DNA from: Staphylotrichum longicolle
Taxonomy: Eukaryota > Ascomycota > Sordariomycetes > Sordariales > Chaetomiaceae
DNA length: 64,000 nt
Assembly: GCA_019096155.1 (NCBI GenBank)
Contig: JAHCVI010000001.1
Coordinates: 8,866,001-8,930,000 of the forward strand
Direction of reading: 5' to 3'
This document shows, piece after piece, positions 24,865-35,980 of this stretch; position 1 is the stretch's first letter, and the number at the start of each line of letters is the position of its first letter. The notes beneath the pieces are model-generated. The model worked only from the letters and a program-made list of their open reading frames with translations. It searched no databases and was not told where the DNA came from. The position numbers and the translations under genes were made by a program.

Positions 24865-25697
24865 TCAACACCTCCCATACCCCCTATTCCCGTAACCCCC
24901 TCCACGATGATACCCATGCTCGTGCCCATCATACCCCCTCCCATACTCCCTCCCCCCTCCATACCCACGCCCGTAGCCCCGCTCACTCCCCTCCTCCTCG
25001 TACTCGCGCTCGCTCACCCGCACGCACACCCTCTCCCTCTCCACGCTCTCCTCCCTCTTGGCGGGCGGCGGAGGCGGGCTCGGCGCCCGCGGCCGCCTCT
25101 CGCGCGCCACCCCCTCCACGTACCGGTACGTCTCGGGCTCGGGCCGCGGCTGCGGCACGGGGACGGGCACGGGGACGGGCACGCGCACGGGGTAGGGGTA
25201 GGGGACCAGGCGCTCGCGCTCGATGACGACCTCGGTGTCGCGGCGGTCGCGGGTGTGGGAGCGGGAGCGCGAGCGCGAGCGGGAGCGCGACGACTTGCGG
25301 CTGCTCTTGCGGCTGGACTTGCTGGACTTCTCCGAGGGGTCGACGTCGACGGCAATCACGTCGATGATGTCGGGCTCGGGCGGCGGGCAGGGCTTGATGA
25401 CGACCGGTGGTGGGGGCGGCGGCTGGACGACGACCGGCGGGGGCGGTGGGAGGGGTTGGACGATGACGGGTGGCGGTGGGGAGGGGGCGTGACGGGCGGA
25501 TGATGACCGGGGGCGGCGGGGAGGGGCCGGGGCCGGGACGATGGTCGTGATTTTGCGGCGGGCTTCATAGATGCCGGGCTGCGGGGGGTCGCCGAGGTAG
25601 AGGCGTTTCTTGTGCCGGTGTTCTCGGGGGTACACTGGGAAGGGGGTTAGTGAGTTGGAGGGGAGGGTGGGGGTTGGGGTGGTGAGGTGGGCTTACT
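24865..25697 (-). CDS. Pro/Arg-rich low-complexity protein with a splice-assembled start codon
   Basis: Function unknown. About 256 residues: a basic N-terminus (YPREHRHKKRLYLGDPP), proline blocks (PPPPPVVVQPPPPPPVVIKP), an SR-type stretch (KSSRKSSRKSSRSRSRSRSR), a Val/Pro repeat (VRVPVPVPVPVPQP), then a charged part and a Gly/Tyr-rich tail. The main exon is 24865-25634. It has no ATG at its beginning; the first codon would read GTG. On the minus strand, an upstream exon ending AACCA at 25697, followed by GTAAGC (25696 downwards), and an acceptor with CACTAAC and CCCAG at 25635-25637, would join A to TG and create AACCATGTACC. The start codon therefore appears to be split by the intron 25635-25696. 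The SR and Gly/Tyr segments suggest RNA or condensate association, but no folded domain supports this. Confidence 0.6.
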
Positions 25698-26885
25698 GGT
25701 TCAGAGAGAGGTTGGGTGAGCGAGACTCACGCCTACTGGGCTATGTATGGTGGTAAGGAGGTTTGACTGAGACTCCAACTGAGAGAAGTTGGAGTTCGGA
25801 TGAAAGATCGAGACGACGCAGATCAGTTGCAGAAAGTGTGGAGATGGGAATGGACTCGAAACAACGACGGGTGGGCATCAACCAATATGTATTCGGATGA
25901 ACTTGTTAACAAGCTTTGTCGATCCTCCGCCCACATCATCCGGGCCGTCACTGAGACATATCGAGGCCCAGCTGTTCTTCGCTGGTCAGATGCGAAGAGT
26001 GGGAGCGAATCTGGCCTATGACGTAGTTTCTGCAGCAAGGCAGCCTGCTTTTTGGGAGGCCTTGCCGAATCAGCTGCAGGACCCCTGTGACACACGCAGA
26101 CACGGCTCACCGGGTGGGGCACGCCAAAATCCAGAACCACTCCAGCAAGATCCGAAATTCCACAACCCGTACGGAAAGAGCAGTGTTCGAGACCGAATTG
26201 CAACTGGTGCCTTCCAGGAAATCCAATTTGGACCTCCACATGTGAAAGATCGGAACACGGAAGGGACGGGGAACACGGCAGGTTCGGTTGACGATAAGCT
26301 CGTGGTCCAAGCGTTCTGCACCCCACGTTTTTCACGTTGTAATCCCACGCCGCGGGGGTTCTGGCTGCCGTCACTTTCATAATTGAGTCCGGCCCGCTCC
26401 CAGGCGCTCAAAATAATTTCCAAAATCTCTGCTGTGCCTAAGCGACTCCCTTCGTTGCTCTCTACGCCCGGCTCCTCTTGACCCCTTCCCCCGGCTGTCC
26501 TAGTCCCACTTGTCCTCGGATCGCGAGGTCTTGGCTTGGCCGCTATCGGCCCACGGCAAGTGCTGCAGAAAGTGCACGCCGGGGTGCAGACGGAGCCACC
26601 GACTGACAGCACGTTGCATCTTGGGACTCACAAGCTTGCATCGCGCTACTGGCACTCTCCACTTTGTCTCTGTCAAAGAGCGGCAGTTTACTGTCTAGGA
26701 CTTGAGTCCTCCAGAGTCCTCCAAACCGATACATTGCCACTACCCACTACCCACCGCCCCAAAAACCCAACTCTCTCATGCCCTAACTCCGGAGCAACGG
26801 GTCACCAAGGACATCGGTCTACGCTCGACTCTCAACCTCATCGCTTCCTACAAAGTGGCACGTCCACCTGCCATACCCTCCTCTG
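25698..26885. other. Divergent promoter region
   Basis: Lies between the minus-strand Pro/Arg-rich gene and the plus-strand 2EXR gene, so it should carry both promoters. No RNA gene, clear TATA element or repeat stands out; the open frames have no recognisable motif. Confidence 0.45.
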
Positions 26886-27656
26886 ATGGTCCCACCTTCG
26901 CCCGTCAGGATGCCCCAGAAGCATGCCCCTGGCGCCACCCACGCCGACCCGACCAAGCCCAGCATCGCGACGCTGCCATATGAGCTTCAGGTCGCCATCC
27001 TCGAGGCTGCGGCCGGTCCCCAAGTCATTTTCATGAACATCAGGAACGATGTCCTGACCTTCGCTCGCCCGACAGGCCAGGGCCTCGCCCAGTCCTGCCA
27101 GCTCGCGCGGCAGATTTTCCTCAAGTCGAGGACCATCCACCGATTTGGCGACCACGCGTATTGGATCGACCCGGAGCACGACGTCTTTTACCTCTACAGG
27201 GACGATCCCGTCATGCACACCCCGCGACCCAACTCGCTGGACACCAGGCTGCCCAAAGGCGAGGCGTTCGACAGGCACGCCATCCAGAACGTCGCCGTCG
27301 ATCTGCAGTACCTGGGCTTGCATCCCCGCTTCGACCCCGTGGTCCGCATCTGGATCATCTTCCCCAGCCTGAAGACGATCCACATCTTCGTCCCCGACGG
27401 GCCGCCCCAGACGCCAGCCCTGCGGTCGACCCCCGAGACCCTGGTCTTGTCCGGCATCCCGGGCTTCCAAGTCGTCGCCGCCCCTGGCATGGATAAGGAG
27501 CTATTCCACGCCGTGCGATACCAGATTAAGAAGGTCTGCGCTAGGATCCTGACCACCGAGAATGGCTGGCACGGCCGCTCCAACCCCGAGGTCGTCGGCC
27601 ATCTGACCAGCCTGTCCGGGCCGCTTCCGGAGGGCGCTGACGAGGATGATCGCTAG
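26886..27656 (+). CDS. 2EXR-type domain protein (first of three)
   Basis: A single-exon gene of 256 codons, function unknown. It begins like the 2EXR family of ascomycete proteins: a helix resembling an F-box start (IATLPYELQVAILEAAAGP), then LAQSCQLARQIFLKSRTIH and the hallmark segment DHAYWIDPEHDVFYLYRDD, corresponding to 'x-D-x-x-x-D-x-x-Y/L'. A further conserved-looking strand is VRIWIIFPSLKTIHIFVPD. The second ATG, at 26910, is an equally possible start. The family is lineage-expanded in Pezizomycotina and has no established biochemical role; an adaptor function like that of F-box proteins is only a guess. Two relatives lie downstream at 29352 and 41211. Confidence 0.7.
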   Translation: MVPPSPVRMPQKHAPGATHADPTKPSIATLPYELQVAILEAAAGPQVIFMNIRNDVLTFARPTGQGLAQSCQLARQIFLKSRTIHRFGDHAYWIDPEHDVFYLYRDDPVMHTPRPNSLDTRLPKGEAFDRHAIQNVAVDLQYLGLHPRFDPVVRIWIIFPSLKTIHIFVPDGPPQTPALRSTPETLVLSGIPGFQVVAAPGMDKELFHAVRYQIKKVCARILTTENGWHGRSNPEVVGHLTSLSGPLPEGADEDDR

Positions 27657-29351
27657 AAGACGGTTCCGCCGTCGCGAGACGACATGAGAAATGCCCTGAA
27701 GAAATGGGTTATTATGAGAGTCTGAAGGAGTACGGTTGATCGGGGACCGAGTTTTGGTCGGTTCGGCGTTGGTTGTTGACGTGTCTTTGGAGTGGTCAGG
27801 CAGACCGTGCAGTATCGCGTCTAGACTGGCGTGGCATGGGTGGATTTCTTTCTTTCTTGTATCAGCATTCATCATGGAAGCGGCGTATCGTGGCATCAAA
27901 GTTTGGGAACGGCGGGTATCGTGTTTACGGCGTGGGCGGGTTAGACCAAGCGGCATCAGAGATACCTCTGTAAAGTTGTACGAGTATACATCGGAATACC
28001 CAATCAAAGCATTGTCTTGAGCATGATTATGGAACTGAGAGTCGCACAGGGGACGTGTTGTGCACGTTGTATCCATGACAAGGCCCTTGGTCAGTTACGG
28101 CGCTTGGATGCAACTTGAATGAGTGGTTGACGAAGCTGCCACAAACAGACACATATACTCATTCACTTACACAAAACTTGAGGTTTCCATGATGGGTTCT
28201 GATGGGGTTGGAATGTTTGCTCTCGATCGAGCAACTGCCGCATTCGGCGTCTGCCACAGGGATCTCACTGCATATCGAGTGTTTTTCTGTGTGCCATTTT
28301 TGAACAATTATTCCAAGGTGTCTTGGGCCCTCGGACGAGTCTGGGGACATCGTTTTACTGTTCATTATAGCAATCATCATTCACTACGTTCATACGTTCT
28401 GGGAGAGTCATTTCTGATAGCATTGCGCAAACCTCCGTTAGCCCCGGCGCCCCCCCCCGCCCCCCGCCCCCCCCTTTTCTTCCGATCTGGAAAATCCACA
28501 ACGGCTCACCCTTTAAGCGAATCCAATCCGGCTTGTTAGAGACAAAGCGGCTTAAGGACCGTGAGCTGCTGGGTAATGGGTTATCTTCTGCTTTAGCCCA
28601 TAGAGCGGCTCAACCCTCGGGCGTGTCCTTCCCCTGGGCCAAAGGACTACCGCTCAAAGACAGAACAACTCGGGCAAAACATCGAGTTGTTCGGGGCTTG
28701 CGAGACGTTCATCTTTGCCTCACAAGCTTGACCAGTTATATCCCAGCTCGTGGACCTGACTGAGATTGATCAGCGCTCAGTTACCCATTGACCTTACTAG
28801 ACCTTCTATTTATGGTTTCCTCTTCTGCCTCGGCTTTTCGTTCATTTGGCTCATGTTAGCCTGTCTCGCGTTGTTCTAATCTCAGGTTGTGTCATGCATT
28901 TATCCAAGGCTGTGGCGCGAGCATGGACATGGACAAGATCAGTCATGAGAGGCTGTGCTGTCCCCTTTTCACATCCACTCTCAAGACAGGGGCGATGAGA
29001 CAAGAAAAAGGCTGACGTTCAGCGTCGGCCACAATGCCCTAAACTCTGGTACGTAAACAATACGGTTGTCTTCCTGAGCTGTTCTTGACACCGCGACCCA
29101 GTCTCTTATGCCGGTGGTTGTTCGGCTTGTCTCCTACGAGATGACGGTGGTTGATCTGACTGTTCGCGAACGAAGTCCTACTTCTTCATGGAAGACATGG
29201 ACTGCTTCCAAGAGAGAAGATGGTGAGATCCACGCTCTCACGTATATTTAAACAACGTTGCGGTCGCCAGTTTGGGAAGGTTGAGGCAGCCAGACTCTGG
29301 AGTCGACAGCCACGCTAAGAAGAGCAAAGCACAATCTCAACACCGTCCATC
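27657..29351. other. Intergenic region with poly-C tract
   Basis: About 1.7 kb between two 2EXR genes. A C-rich run at 28450-28474 is followed by TTTT and an 11-base string (28478-28488) identical to the end of Illumina adapters. The open frame at 28123-28539 crosses this tract and has no recognisable motif. No RNA gene seen. Confidence 0.45.
29243..29252 (+). promoter_or_regulatory. Possible TATA element of the second 2EXR gene
   Basis: TATATTTAAA lies about 100 bases upstream of the ATG at 29352 and is the best TATA-like string in the region. Position and strand fit a core promoter; there is no other support. Confidence 0.35.
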
Positions 29352-30229
29352 ATGAACCCAAGGTCAGCATACCCTATCCTCGTCCCCGAGGATCCTCGCC
29401 TACCTAGCCTGGCTAAATACCCTCTCGATGTCATCCTCCTCATCGTCGACTTCATCTTCCAGCCCTTCCAAATCATCACCATCGACATCACCGGCCCTCC
29501 GCACAGACCGCGCGTCGAACTGACCCCGGTGGAAGCCAACACCATCAGCGAGCGGACCAAGGTCCTCCTCCGGCCCCCTCCACTCTACGCCCTCACCCGC
29601 GTCTGTCGCCTCTTCCAGTACGTCTACCGCCAAAACCACCCCACCCCCTTCGGCGCGCACCTCCACCGCCGCATCGCCTACCACGTCGACCTCACCCGCG
29701 ACATCTTCCACATCCGTCTCCACCGTCGCGTCGCGTCCTGGGAGTGGGAGCGGGCGGTTTCCCCCTCCTCGACCCCTCTCCCAACGTGCTGGCGGGTGTG
29801 GAGCTGATGGCGACCAGCGTCAACTACATCAGCGGATGGAATGGCCCGGCGATCTGGAGCGCGAACTACCTCCGCCACCTGAACACGATGGCCACGAAGC
29901 TCATGATCCTGGTGCCCGGGTACGGGGTAGAGGAGGAGGACGAGCTGGATCTGGAGCCGACGTTGGAGCCGCTCAAGGACAAGACCAGGATCTGGGACGG
30001 TGATGAGCCGGTCAAGTGGAAGAGGTTCAAGACCGAGATCCTCGCCAAGCTGCGGCTGAACGAGACCCAGTATTTTACGGACCCTGCCAATGACGAGGAG
30101 AGGGCGGAGTGGGAGCGGTCGTGGCGGCTCTGCCCGGTGCCTGAAGTGACGGGATGGGCGGTGGATGAGAGGCGGCTGGATGATTCCAGGGCGTGGGCGC
30201 TGTACCAGCCGGAGCTGTACGAGGAGTGA
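29352..30229 (+). CDS. 2EXR-type domain protein (second of three), apparent frameshift
   Basis: Function unknown, same family as the genes at 26886 and 41211. The ATG at 29352 has an acceptable context. The N-terminal half has SLAKYPLDVILLIVDFIF, LYALTRVCRLFQYVYRQN and the 2EXR-like segment RIAYHVDLTRDIFHIRLH. This frame stops at about 29807, but the continuation GGFPLLDPSPNVLAGVELM, then VNYISGWNGPAIWSANYL, is open in another frame to 30229 and ends ALYQPELYEE. The change falls at about 29750-29760 in GGGCGGTTTCCCCC and fits one missing base (probably a G). No splice signals are present. Joined, the protein would be about 292 residues. Confidence 0.65.
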
Positions 30230-31082
30230 GTTTTTTCTTTCCTTTCTTTTCGTCTTCCCTCCACCTGATTGTGTCTGCTGATGGATCTTGGGACGTAGGA
30301 TAAGGTTTCTGTCGCTTGTGGGATGCTCCCGGAGAGGGATGTTGGAGGACCACAGGTCTTCTGGTTTGCGAGAAGTTTTGGAGTTGCGACGACATATCAC
30401 GCTGAGTATCTGCCGCTTTGGGATACTCACCACGAGGGATGTTGGAGGATTGTTGTTCTCCTTGTTTGGCATGATAGGTTTAGAGTGTGGGACATATCTT
30501 CTCAGAGTACGAGGAGCAAGATCTCAGGATGATCAATATGATGGTTATTTCCACCACAACTTTTTCTTCGGATTGTTTGCACAACGTGATGTGACTGTCT
30601 GTCCTCTGTCCTGGCCCTGCTTGGACTTTTGTAACCGCATGGTGTTTTGGGAGAGCCCCCGGGACCCTATTCTGCCAGGTTAGGATCTTGTACGCATGAA
30701 GTCTGATCTTCAGTTTTTGCACTTGAAGCTAGCAAGCACTTGTACATATCGTACTTGTTGAACATGGTTCGCGCACAACTGGTCTCCTTGCTGCGTCGGC
30801 TGCTGGGCCTTTAAATAAGGGCGTGTGGTGCAAGGGCCAGTGGCTGGTGTTCGTGGGGTGGTTTCGTCCTCAAAAGTCCGTAGCGATTTTGTATCAAGAT
30901 GACTTAGAGGCAGATCATCTACGGGGAAAGGAAGGGGGGGTGGGACCTTGTTTGTTGTGAATGAACTGCTGCTTGGTACTGGTCTTCGTGATGGTGAAGT
31001 TGTTGGAAACCGTATTGTGCGGTGTTGTTCATGGCATTGATGGATCTCAGTGTTAAAAGACAGAATCCAGCACAATTCTGAT
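30230..31082. other. Intergenic region upstream of a 5S rRNA gene
   Basis: 3' sequence of the 2EXR gene and spacer. A TTAAAA string near 31052 lies about 30 bases before the 5S start, where Neurospora-type 5S genes carry an upstream TATA-like box. Otherwise no feature seen. Confidence 0.4.
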
Positions 31083-31201
31083 ACATACGACCACAGGTGG
31101 TAGAAAATTCGGGATCCCGTCCGCTCTCCCCTAGACAAGCTACCAACCGCCGAATCAGTACTCAGGTCGGTGACGACTGGGGAATCCTCGGTGTTGTATG
31201 T
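31083..31201 (+). rRNA. 5S ribosomal RNA gene (variant type)
   Basis: A 119-base unit starting ACATACGACC and ending GTTGTATGT, whose ends pair to form helix I. The conserved core CGGGATCCCGTCCGCTCTCC and the internal-control part GGTCGGTGACGAC are present. Helix II pairs GGTAG (with preceding T) with CTACC, different bases from the copy at 43292 but still complementary. A T run follows the end (31201-31205, and 31210-31216), as expected for an RNA polymerase III terminator. Single 5S genes scattered among protein genes, in several sequence types, are known from Neurospora and relatives. The preserved pairing argues for a functional variant rather than a pseudogene. Confidence 0.8.
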
Positions 31202-31642
31202 TTTTGATGTTTTTTTCGTCCCACTTTCGGTTCGTCTTGGTAATTCGGTGCGTAATTTCTGCGAACTGGGGAGCGATGTGAGAGTTTTGCAATGTCAGGG
31301 TGGATGAGCAAGAGTAAAACGCGAAGACGGTGTGCATAAATGCGCACTTGTCAGATCAAGTTGACTGGATACCTTTGTCTTTAACCACAGCCTTTTTATG
31401 GATTTCTTCATTGCGTTGTGCCATCCCTTTGTCCAGTGTTTCCTTTGTTTGGTTGTTTCCTGAACAGGAGTGTGCCCAGGCACAACGCCCCTGAGACACC
31501 GGTGTTATGATTCACCGCTAGCCGAACTAGGAATAGCCCGATGATGCTACTGCCCCACCCAGCCGCTGCCTGCCCAGGTTCCTGAAGCTGTCGCGGGGCA
31601 CTCTCCAAGTTCCTTTTCTAACAACCCCCAACCGCCGCCAAC
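31202..31642. other. Spacer between 5S gene and TXNL1-like gene
   Basis: The polymerase III termination T runs at its left end and the promoter of the thioredoxin-like gene at its right. No gene recognised. Confidence 0.4.
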
Positions 31643-32843
31643 ATGTCGAAAACGGTCAATATCTCGTCGCCATCGCAGTTCAGCGATGTGCTGAAAGCCT
31701 CCAAGCTCGTGGTGGCAGACTGTAAGTGCTCCTGCGCGTGTCGAGCCCTCCGTGGTAACCCCGCCATGTTCTCGTGGTCGTTTGGTGGCCTTTCATCAAC
31801 GTGGCTGCCCATTAATGTCTTCGACATGGCTCTCTGCTCTGTCTTAGAGCTTACGTCGCTAACTCTTTCTCTCGTGCAGTCTACGCTGATTGGTGCGGGC
31901 CTTGCCAACAAGTCGCTCCGCTGTTCGAACAACTCTCGCAGACCCTCTCGCGCCCCAACCTTGTGACCTTCGTCAAGGTCAACACCGATCAGCAGAAGGA
32001 CGTCGCCCAGGCCTACAGAGTCACATCATTGCCCACATTTATCATCTTCCGCAATGGCAAGGTCGCCGACAGAGTCCAGGGCGCAGACCCCTTGAAGCTG
32101 CAGTCGATAGTGAAGAAGCTCAGCCAAGAAGTCGAGAGCATTGGTAACGGCGGCGGCGGCGAAGCGAGCGGCAGCGGCAGCAACGGCGGGAGCTGGAGAG
32201 GTGCCGAGCTGCCCCGCGGCTACACCGACATCACGAGTGAGATCGAGCTCCAGCGGTGCGAGCTGCTCAATGTCGACCCGGATGCTGGGAGCGTGCGCGT
32301 GCTGTTCGACACTGCCAAGCCTAGCGCGCTGTCAGGAGCGAAGAGCGCCTCCAAGGACTGGGTTGAGAGCGACACTGATGAGCAGCTGCTGCTCTTCGTG
32401 CCCTTCCAATCCATGTTGAAGTTGCATACTCTTCAGGTGGGTGACGCCTCGGGAACTGCTACTGGCGCCTTTCTTACTGGATGCAGATCACCTCCATTCC
32501 CCCCAAAGAGGACGATGACGATGACGAGGATGTCCCCATGAGGCCGCGTACCATCAAGCTCTTCACCAACAAACCGCACAACCTTGGGTTCGACGAGGCC
32601 GAGGACCTGAGCGCGACCCAAGAGATCCAGCTCTCGGAGAAGGACTGGAGCGCTGAGGGCACTGCAAACATCCCCCTGCGGTTTGTCAAGTTCCAGAACA
32701 TCACCAGCTTGGTTCTTTTCGTTGTGGACGGAGACGGCGATGGGGAAAAGACGAGGCTGGACAGGCTGAGGTTGATTGGAGAAAGCGGCGAGAAGCGGGA
32801 GATGGGCAAGCTCGAGAAGATCGGCGATGAACCCGGCGAGTAG
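31643..32843 (+). CDS. Thioredoxin-like protein with PITH domain (TXNL1 family)
   Basis: Cytosolic/nuclear thioredoxin fused to a PITH domain; in the characterised family (human TXNL1, fission yeast Txl1) the protein binds the 26S proteasome. Exons are 31643-31721, 31880-32436 and 32487-32843, giving 330 residues. Intron 31722-31879 has GTAAGT and GTGCAG and splits the Phe codon before the active site; intron 32437-32486 has GTGGGT and ATGCAG. The thioredoxin part (about 1-110) has the intact redox motif ADWCGPCQQVAP and the cis-Pro region VTSLPTFIIF. A Gly/Ser linker follows (about 120-140), then PITH (about 145-325): ELLNVDPDAGSVRVLF, DEQLLLFVPFQSMLKLHTLQ and FVKFQNITSLVLFV. Length and domain order match the family. 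No defect seen. Confidence 0.9.
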
Positions 32844-34125
32844 TCAAGAGCAGGCCAAACCAGCCATCTGCAACAAAAAGGGGGCTGGATGAATGAATGA
32901 TGAACTTGGACGCATAGAATCAGATATGGCATTGAGATGAGACCCATTACGTGCGTGGGGCTGGGGCGGCAGCGTGCTGCATCAAAGACGTCGAAGCCGA
33001 GCAGCTGATGGCTGGGCTTCCAATCATAAACTCGAGAGGTGAGAAACCCTTGATTGCACCCCCTTCTCTGGGACCGCGTGGCCGGTATTTGTGGCACGGA
33101 TAAATGAGGCACCCTCCATCCTCAAAGATGGGTGCTAAGCCCAACCTCTTTCCTGGAAACCACGGAAATGAAACGCTCACGGGATTTGCAGTGCGAAACG
33201 GTTCACAAGCGATGGCCTTCTCCCTGGTTGGGGAGGTGCGCAAGCGTGTGAGAACATTATGCGTTGACAATAGCCGCCGTTACCGACCACCTCGTTTCCT
33301 CGCCCGCCAGGCGATCCCCGGTAACGGCAGCCCAGCCGAGAGCCTCATCGGCAGAGACAGATTAGCCGTTACATGCCCGCATGAACAAGAAGGAGAATGT
33401 CCAGCCTCCAAGTCACCATCCAGCCCTTCAGGGTGTTTCTCGATGGACTGACTGACGAGGAGGCCGGCCTGCAATTATGATCTCTCTATTCTGGTACTTG
33501 ACACTCGGAGTCCATTGACGTTCTTGACATGGAACGGGATCTCGAGCAAGAGGGGAAACTCTGTAAAACGTGTAGACCAGAAAGCCGCATAGAAAGACCA
33601 AAGGAAATCGTTCAAACAAGTTCGCGTCGCGATCATCTTATACAGAGATTTTTGGTGGAGCGAGTTTTTCCGGAAGAACAGTGTCCCGAGCTGAGGGCCC
33701 ACATTCCTTTCTTGGAACCTCTCATGTTCCCCGGTCTGTGCAGCCTGTTAACGACAGACCCCCGAACCGTTTCAACCATACCCTTTCCCCCTTTTCATTT
33801 TTGAAAAGAAAGTCTGTTCTTGGGACTAGGCTGAGAAAAGAAGTCTTGTTTCAAGACTTCAGTTAGTTGAAAGAAGATAGACAACTTTTTCGTCTTAAGA
33901 GTAAAATCCTTTCTGTTTTCTCTGGTTGATTGAAAAGGAAGGAAAAAAAGATAATAAAAAAAAAGAGAAAGGGAAAAAGAAGAGGAAGAGAAAAAGAAAG
34001 GAAGGGAAAGAAGAGAAAAAGAGTAAGAGTAGAAGAAGGGAAAGAGGATAGACAAGAAATACGAGGAAAGGAATTAAGAAACATGAAGACACAATTTTAT
34101 TTTTTATTTAGTCTAACCATATCTA
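32844..34125. other. Intergenic region leading into a purine-rich tract
   Basis: 3' sequence of the TXNL1-like gene, then unique-looking spacer that becomes AT- and purine-rich before the transposon. No gene recognised; frames inside the purine tract are low-complexity artefacts. Confidence 0.45.
33928..34084 (+). repeat. Polypurine (GA/AAG-rich) tract left of the transposon
   Basis: About 155 bases in which the plus strand is almost all A and G, with rare interruptions. Irregular AAAG/GAAG units, not a clean microsatellite. A similar tract lies at 38088-38506, on the other side of the transposon. Confidence 0.7.
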
Positions 34126-35980
34126 ACGTACTTTATAAGCGAGCGACGCATATAAGCGAGCGACGCACTGTCCACCTCGACGCGTCTCCTCTACATATTC
34201 TACTAAATCCTATCATAACAAACAATGCGCAGCCCTTCAAAAGAAGCCAGGCTTCTTTTGGCCTTTGAAGCCATCCAAAACAATAATAAACTAAGCATTC
34301 GAGCGGCAGCCAAGCTCTACAACGTGCCCGAAGCAACGCTTCGCCCATCGACGCGCTGGCCGGCTTCCTCGACGCGACATTGCACCTAATTCGAAGAAGC
34401 TCACCCAATCCGAAGAGGAGGCTATTGTTCAATACATCCTTGAGCTAGATGCACGATCATTTCCACCAAGGCTACGTGGTGTAGAAGATATGGCCAACCA
34501 TCTATTACGCGTACGGGATACGCCCCCTGTCGGCAAGCTCTGGGCATACAACTTCGTCAGACGCAAGGAAAAGCTCCGGACGCGATGGACACGTCGGTAC
34601 GACTACCAGAGGGCCAAGTGCGAAGATCCAAAGGTTATTGGCGAGTGGTTTACCCTCGTACGAAACGTCAAGGCGAAGTATGGTATCGTGGACGACGATA
34701 TCTACAACTTCGACGAGACTGGGTTCATGATGGCATCATCTTTGCGGGTATGGTGGTCACGACCTCGGACGGCCGTGGCAAAGCAAAACTAGCCCAGCCT
34801 GGCAACCGCGAATGGGCAACGGTTATCCAGGGAGTCAATGCCCTCGGCTGGGCTATCCCTCCGTTCATCATCTTAGCCGCACAGTACCACCTCGCCAACT
34901 GGTATACCGAGTGCGACCTCCCGGCTGACTGGCGCATCGCAACCACCGACAATGGCTGGACCACCAATGCGGTAGGCCTAGATTGGATCAAGCACTTCGA
35001 CTTCCATACAGCACCTCGTACGAAAGGCAAATACCGGTTGTTGATCCTCGACGGCCACGAGAGCCACCACTCGACCGAATTCGAGCTCTATTGTCAGCAG
35101 AACAACATCATCACGCTCTGCATGCCTCCGCATTCCTCCCACCTCCTCCAGCCACTCGATGTTGGCTGCTTTGGACCGCTGAAGCGGGCGTACGGTCGCC
35201 AGGTTGAGGACTTGATGCGGATGCATATCAACCACGTCAGCAAGCTCGAGTTTCTCTGTTCTTTCCGCGAGGCCTTCTTTGCCTCTATCACTGAGAGGAA
35301 TATCCAGGGCGGCTTCGCAGGGGCTGGCCTTGTGCCGTACGATCCAGAGAGGGTGCTTTCTAAGCTGGATATCAAGCTTCGTACGCCAACACCTCCGACC
35401 TCACGGCCTGGCACTGCCCAACCTTGGGTCTTCCCACCCCACAACCCCCGAGAAGCCGACTCGCAGTCAACGCTCATCAAGACTCGCATTACCAACCATC
35501 AAACAGCCCCGACTTCGATGTTAGCTGCTGTAGACCAGCTTGCCAAAGGCACGATGGCTGTAATGCACCAAGTGACCCTCTTACAGGCAAGGTCTCTTCG
35601 CTCCGCAAGGCCAACGAGGCACTAAGCAAGCGCCGGAGAGCCAAAAAAACACGTGTACGGCTTGGGGGATCACTTGCTGTACAGGATGCATACGGTCTAC
35701 TAGATCAGAAGGCTAGAGGTGAAGAGGGGGTGCAAGAAACGCAGCCGGGCGGTAGTGGTATAGGGGGGGTTCGTACGAAGGTTCGGTGCTGTAGTGTGTG
35801 CGGCAAGCCTGGCCATAATGCCCGCACTTGCCAGGAGGCTACAGAATCATCTGATTCAGCTATTTCTGATGAAATTATAGTTGGTTCCTAGTCTTGTTGT
35901 ATTGTAATTGAGGATAGTATTTGTTGAGTAGTGGGGAGTGCGTCGCTCGCTTATATGCGTCGCTCGCTTATAAAGTACGT
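34126..35980 (+). mobile_element. Pot2/Fot1-like DNA transposon (Tc1/mariner-pogo superfamily), complete with terminal repeats
   Basis: A 1,855-base element bounded by perfect 44-base terminal inverted repeats (34126-34169 and 35937-35980) and flanked by TA on both sides (34124-34125 and 35981-35982), the target duplication of this superfamily. Each terminal repeat starts ACGTACTT and contains two tandem copies of the 17-mer TATAAGCGAGCGACGCA. Size, repeat length, TA target and direct repeats inside the inverted repeats are the architecture described for Pot2 of Magnaporthe. One transposase-derived gene fills the inside. The perfect ends suggest a recent insertion, or that this copy has escaped repeat-induced point mutation. 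Confidence 0.93.
34225..35891 (+). pseudogene. Frameshifted pogo/Fot1-type transposase with C-terminal zinc knuckle
   Basis: DDE transposase that would cut and paste the element at TA sites. From the ATG at 34225: an N-terminal helix-turn-helix-like part (SKEARLLLAFEAIQNNNKLS, then IRAAAKLYNVPEATLR), a CENP-B/Tc5-like DNA-binding part (VEDMANHLL, KLWAYNFVRRKEKLRTRW), then the catalytic core: NFDETGFMM, LLILDGHESHHSTEFELY and PPHSSHLLQPLDVGCFGPLK. The C-terminus has a CCHC knuckle (CSVCGKPGHNARTC). The reading frame changes three times: near 34342 (+1 type), near 34731 (ATGATGGCATC, one base missing) and near 35582 (one base missing). As it stands no full transposase can be made, so the copy is non-autonomous unless these are sequence errors. 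Mobilisation by an intact copy elsewhere remains possible because the ends are intact. Confidence 0.85.
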
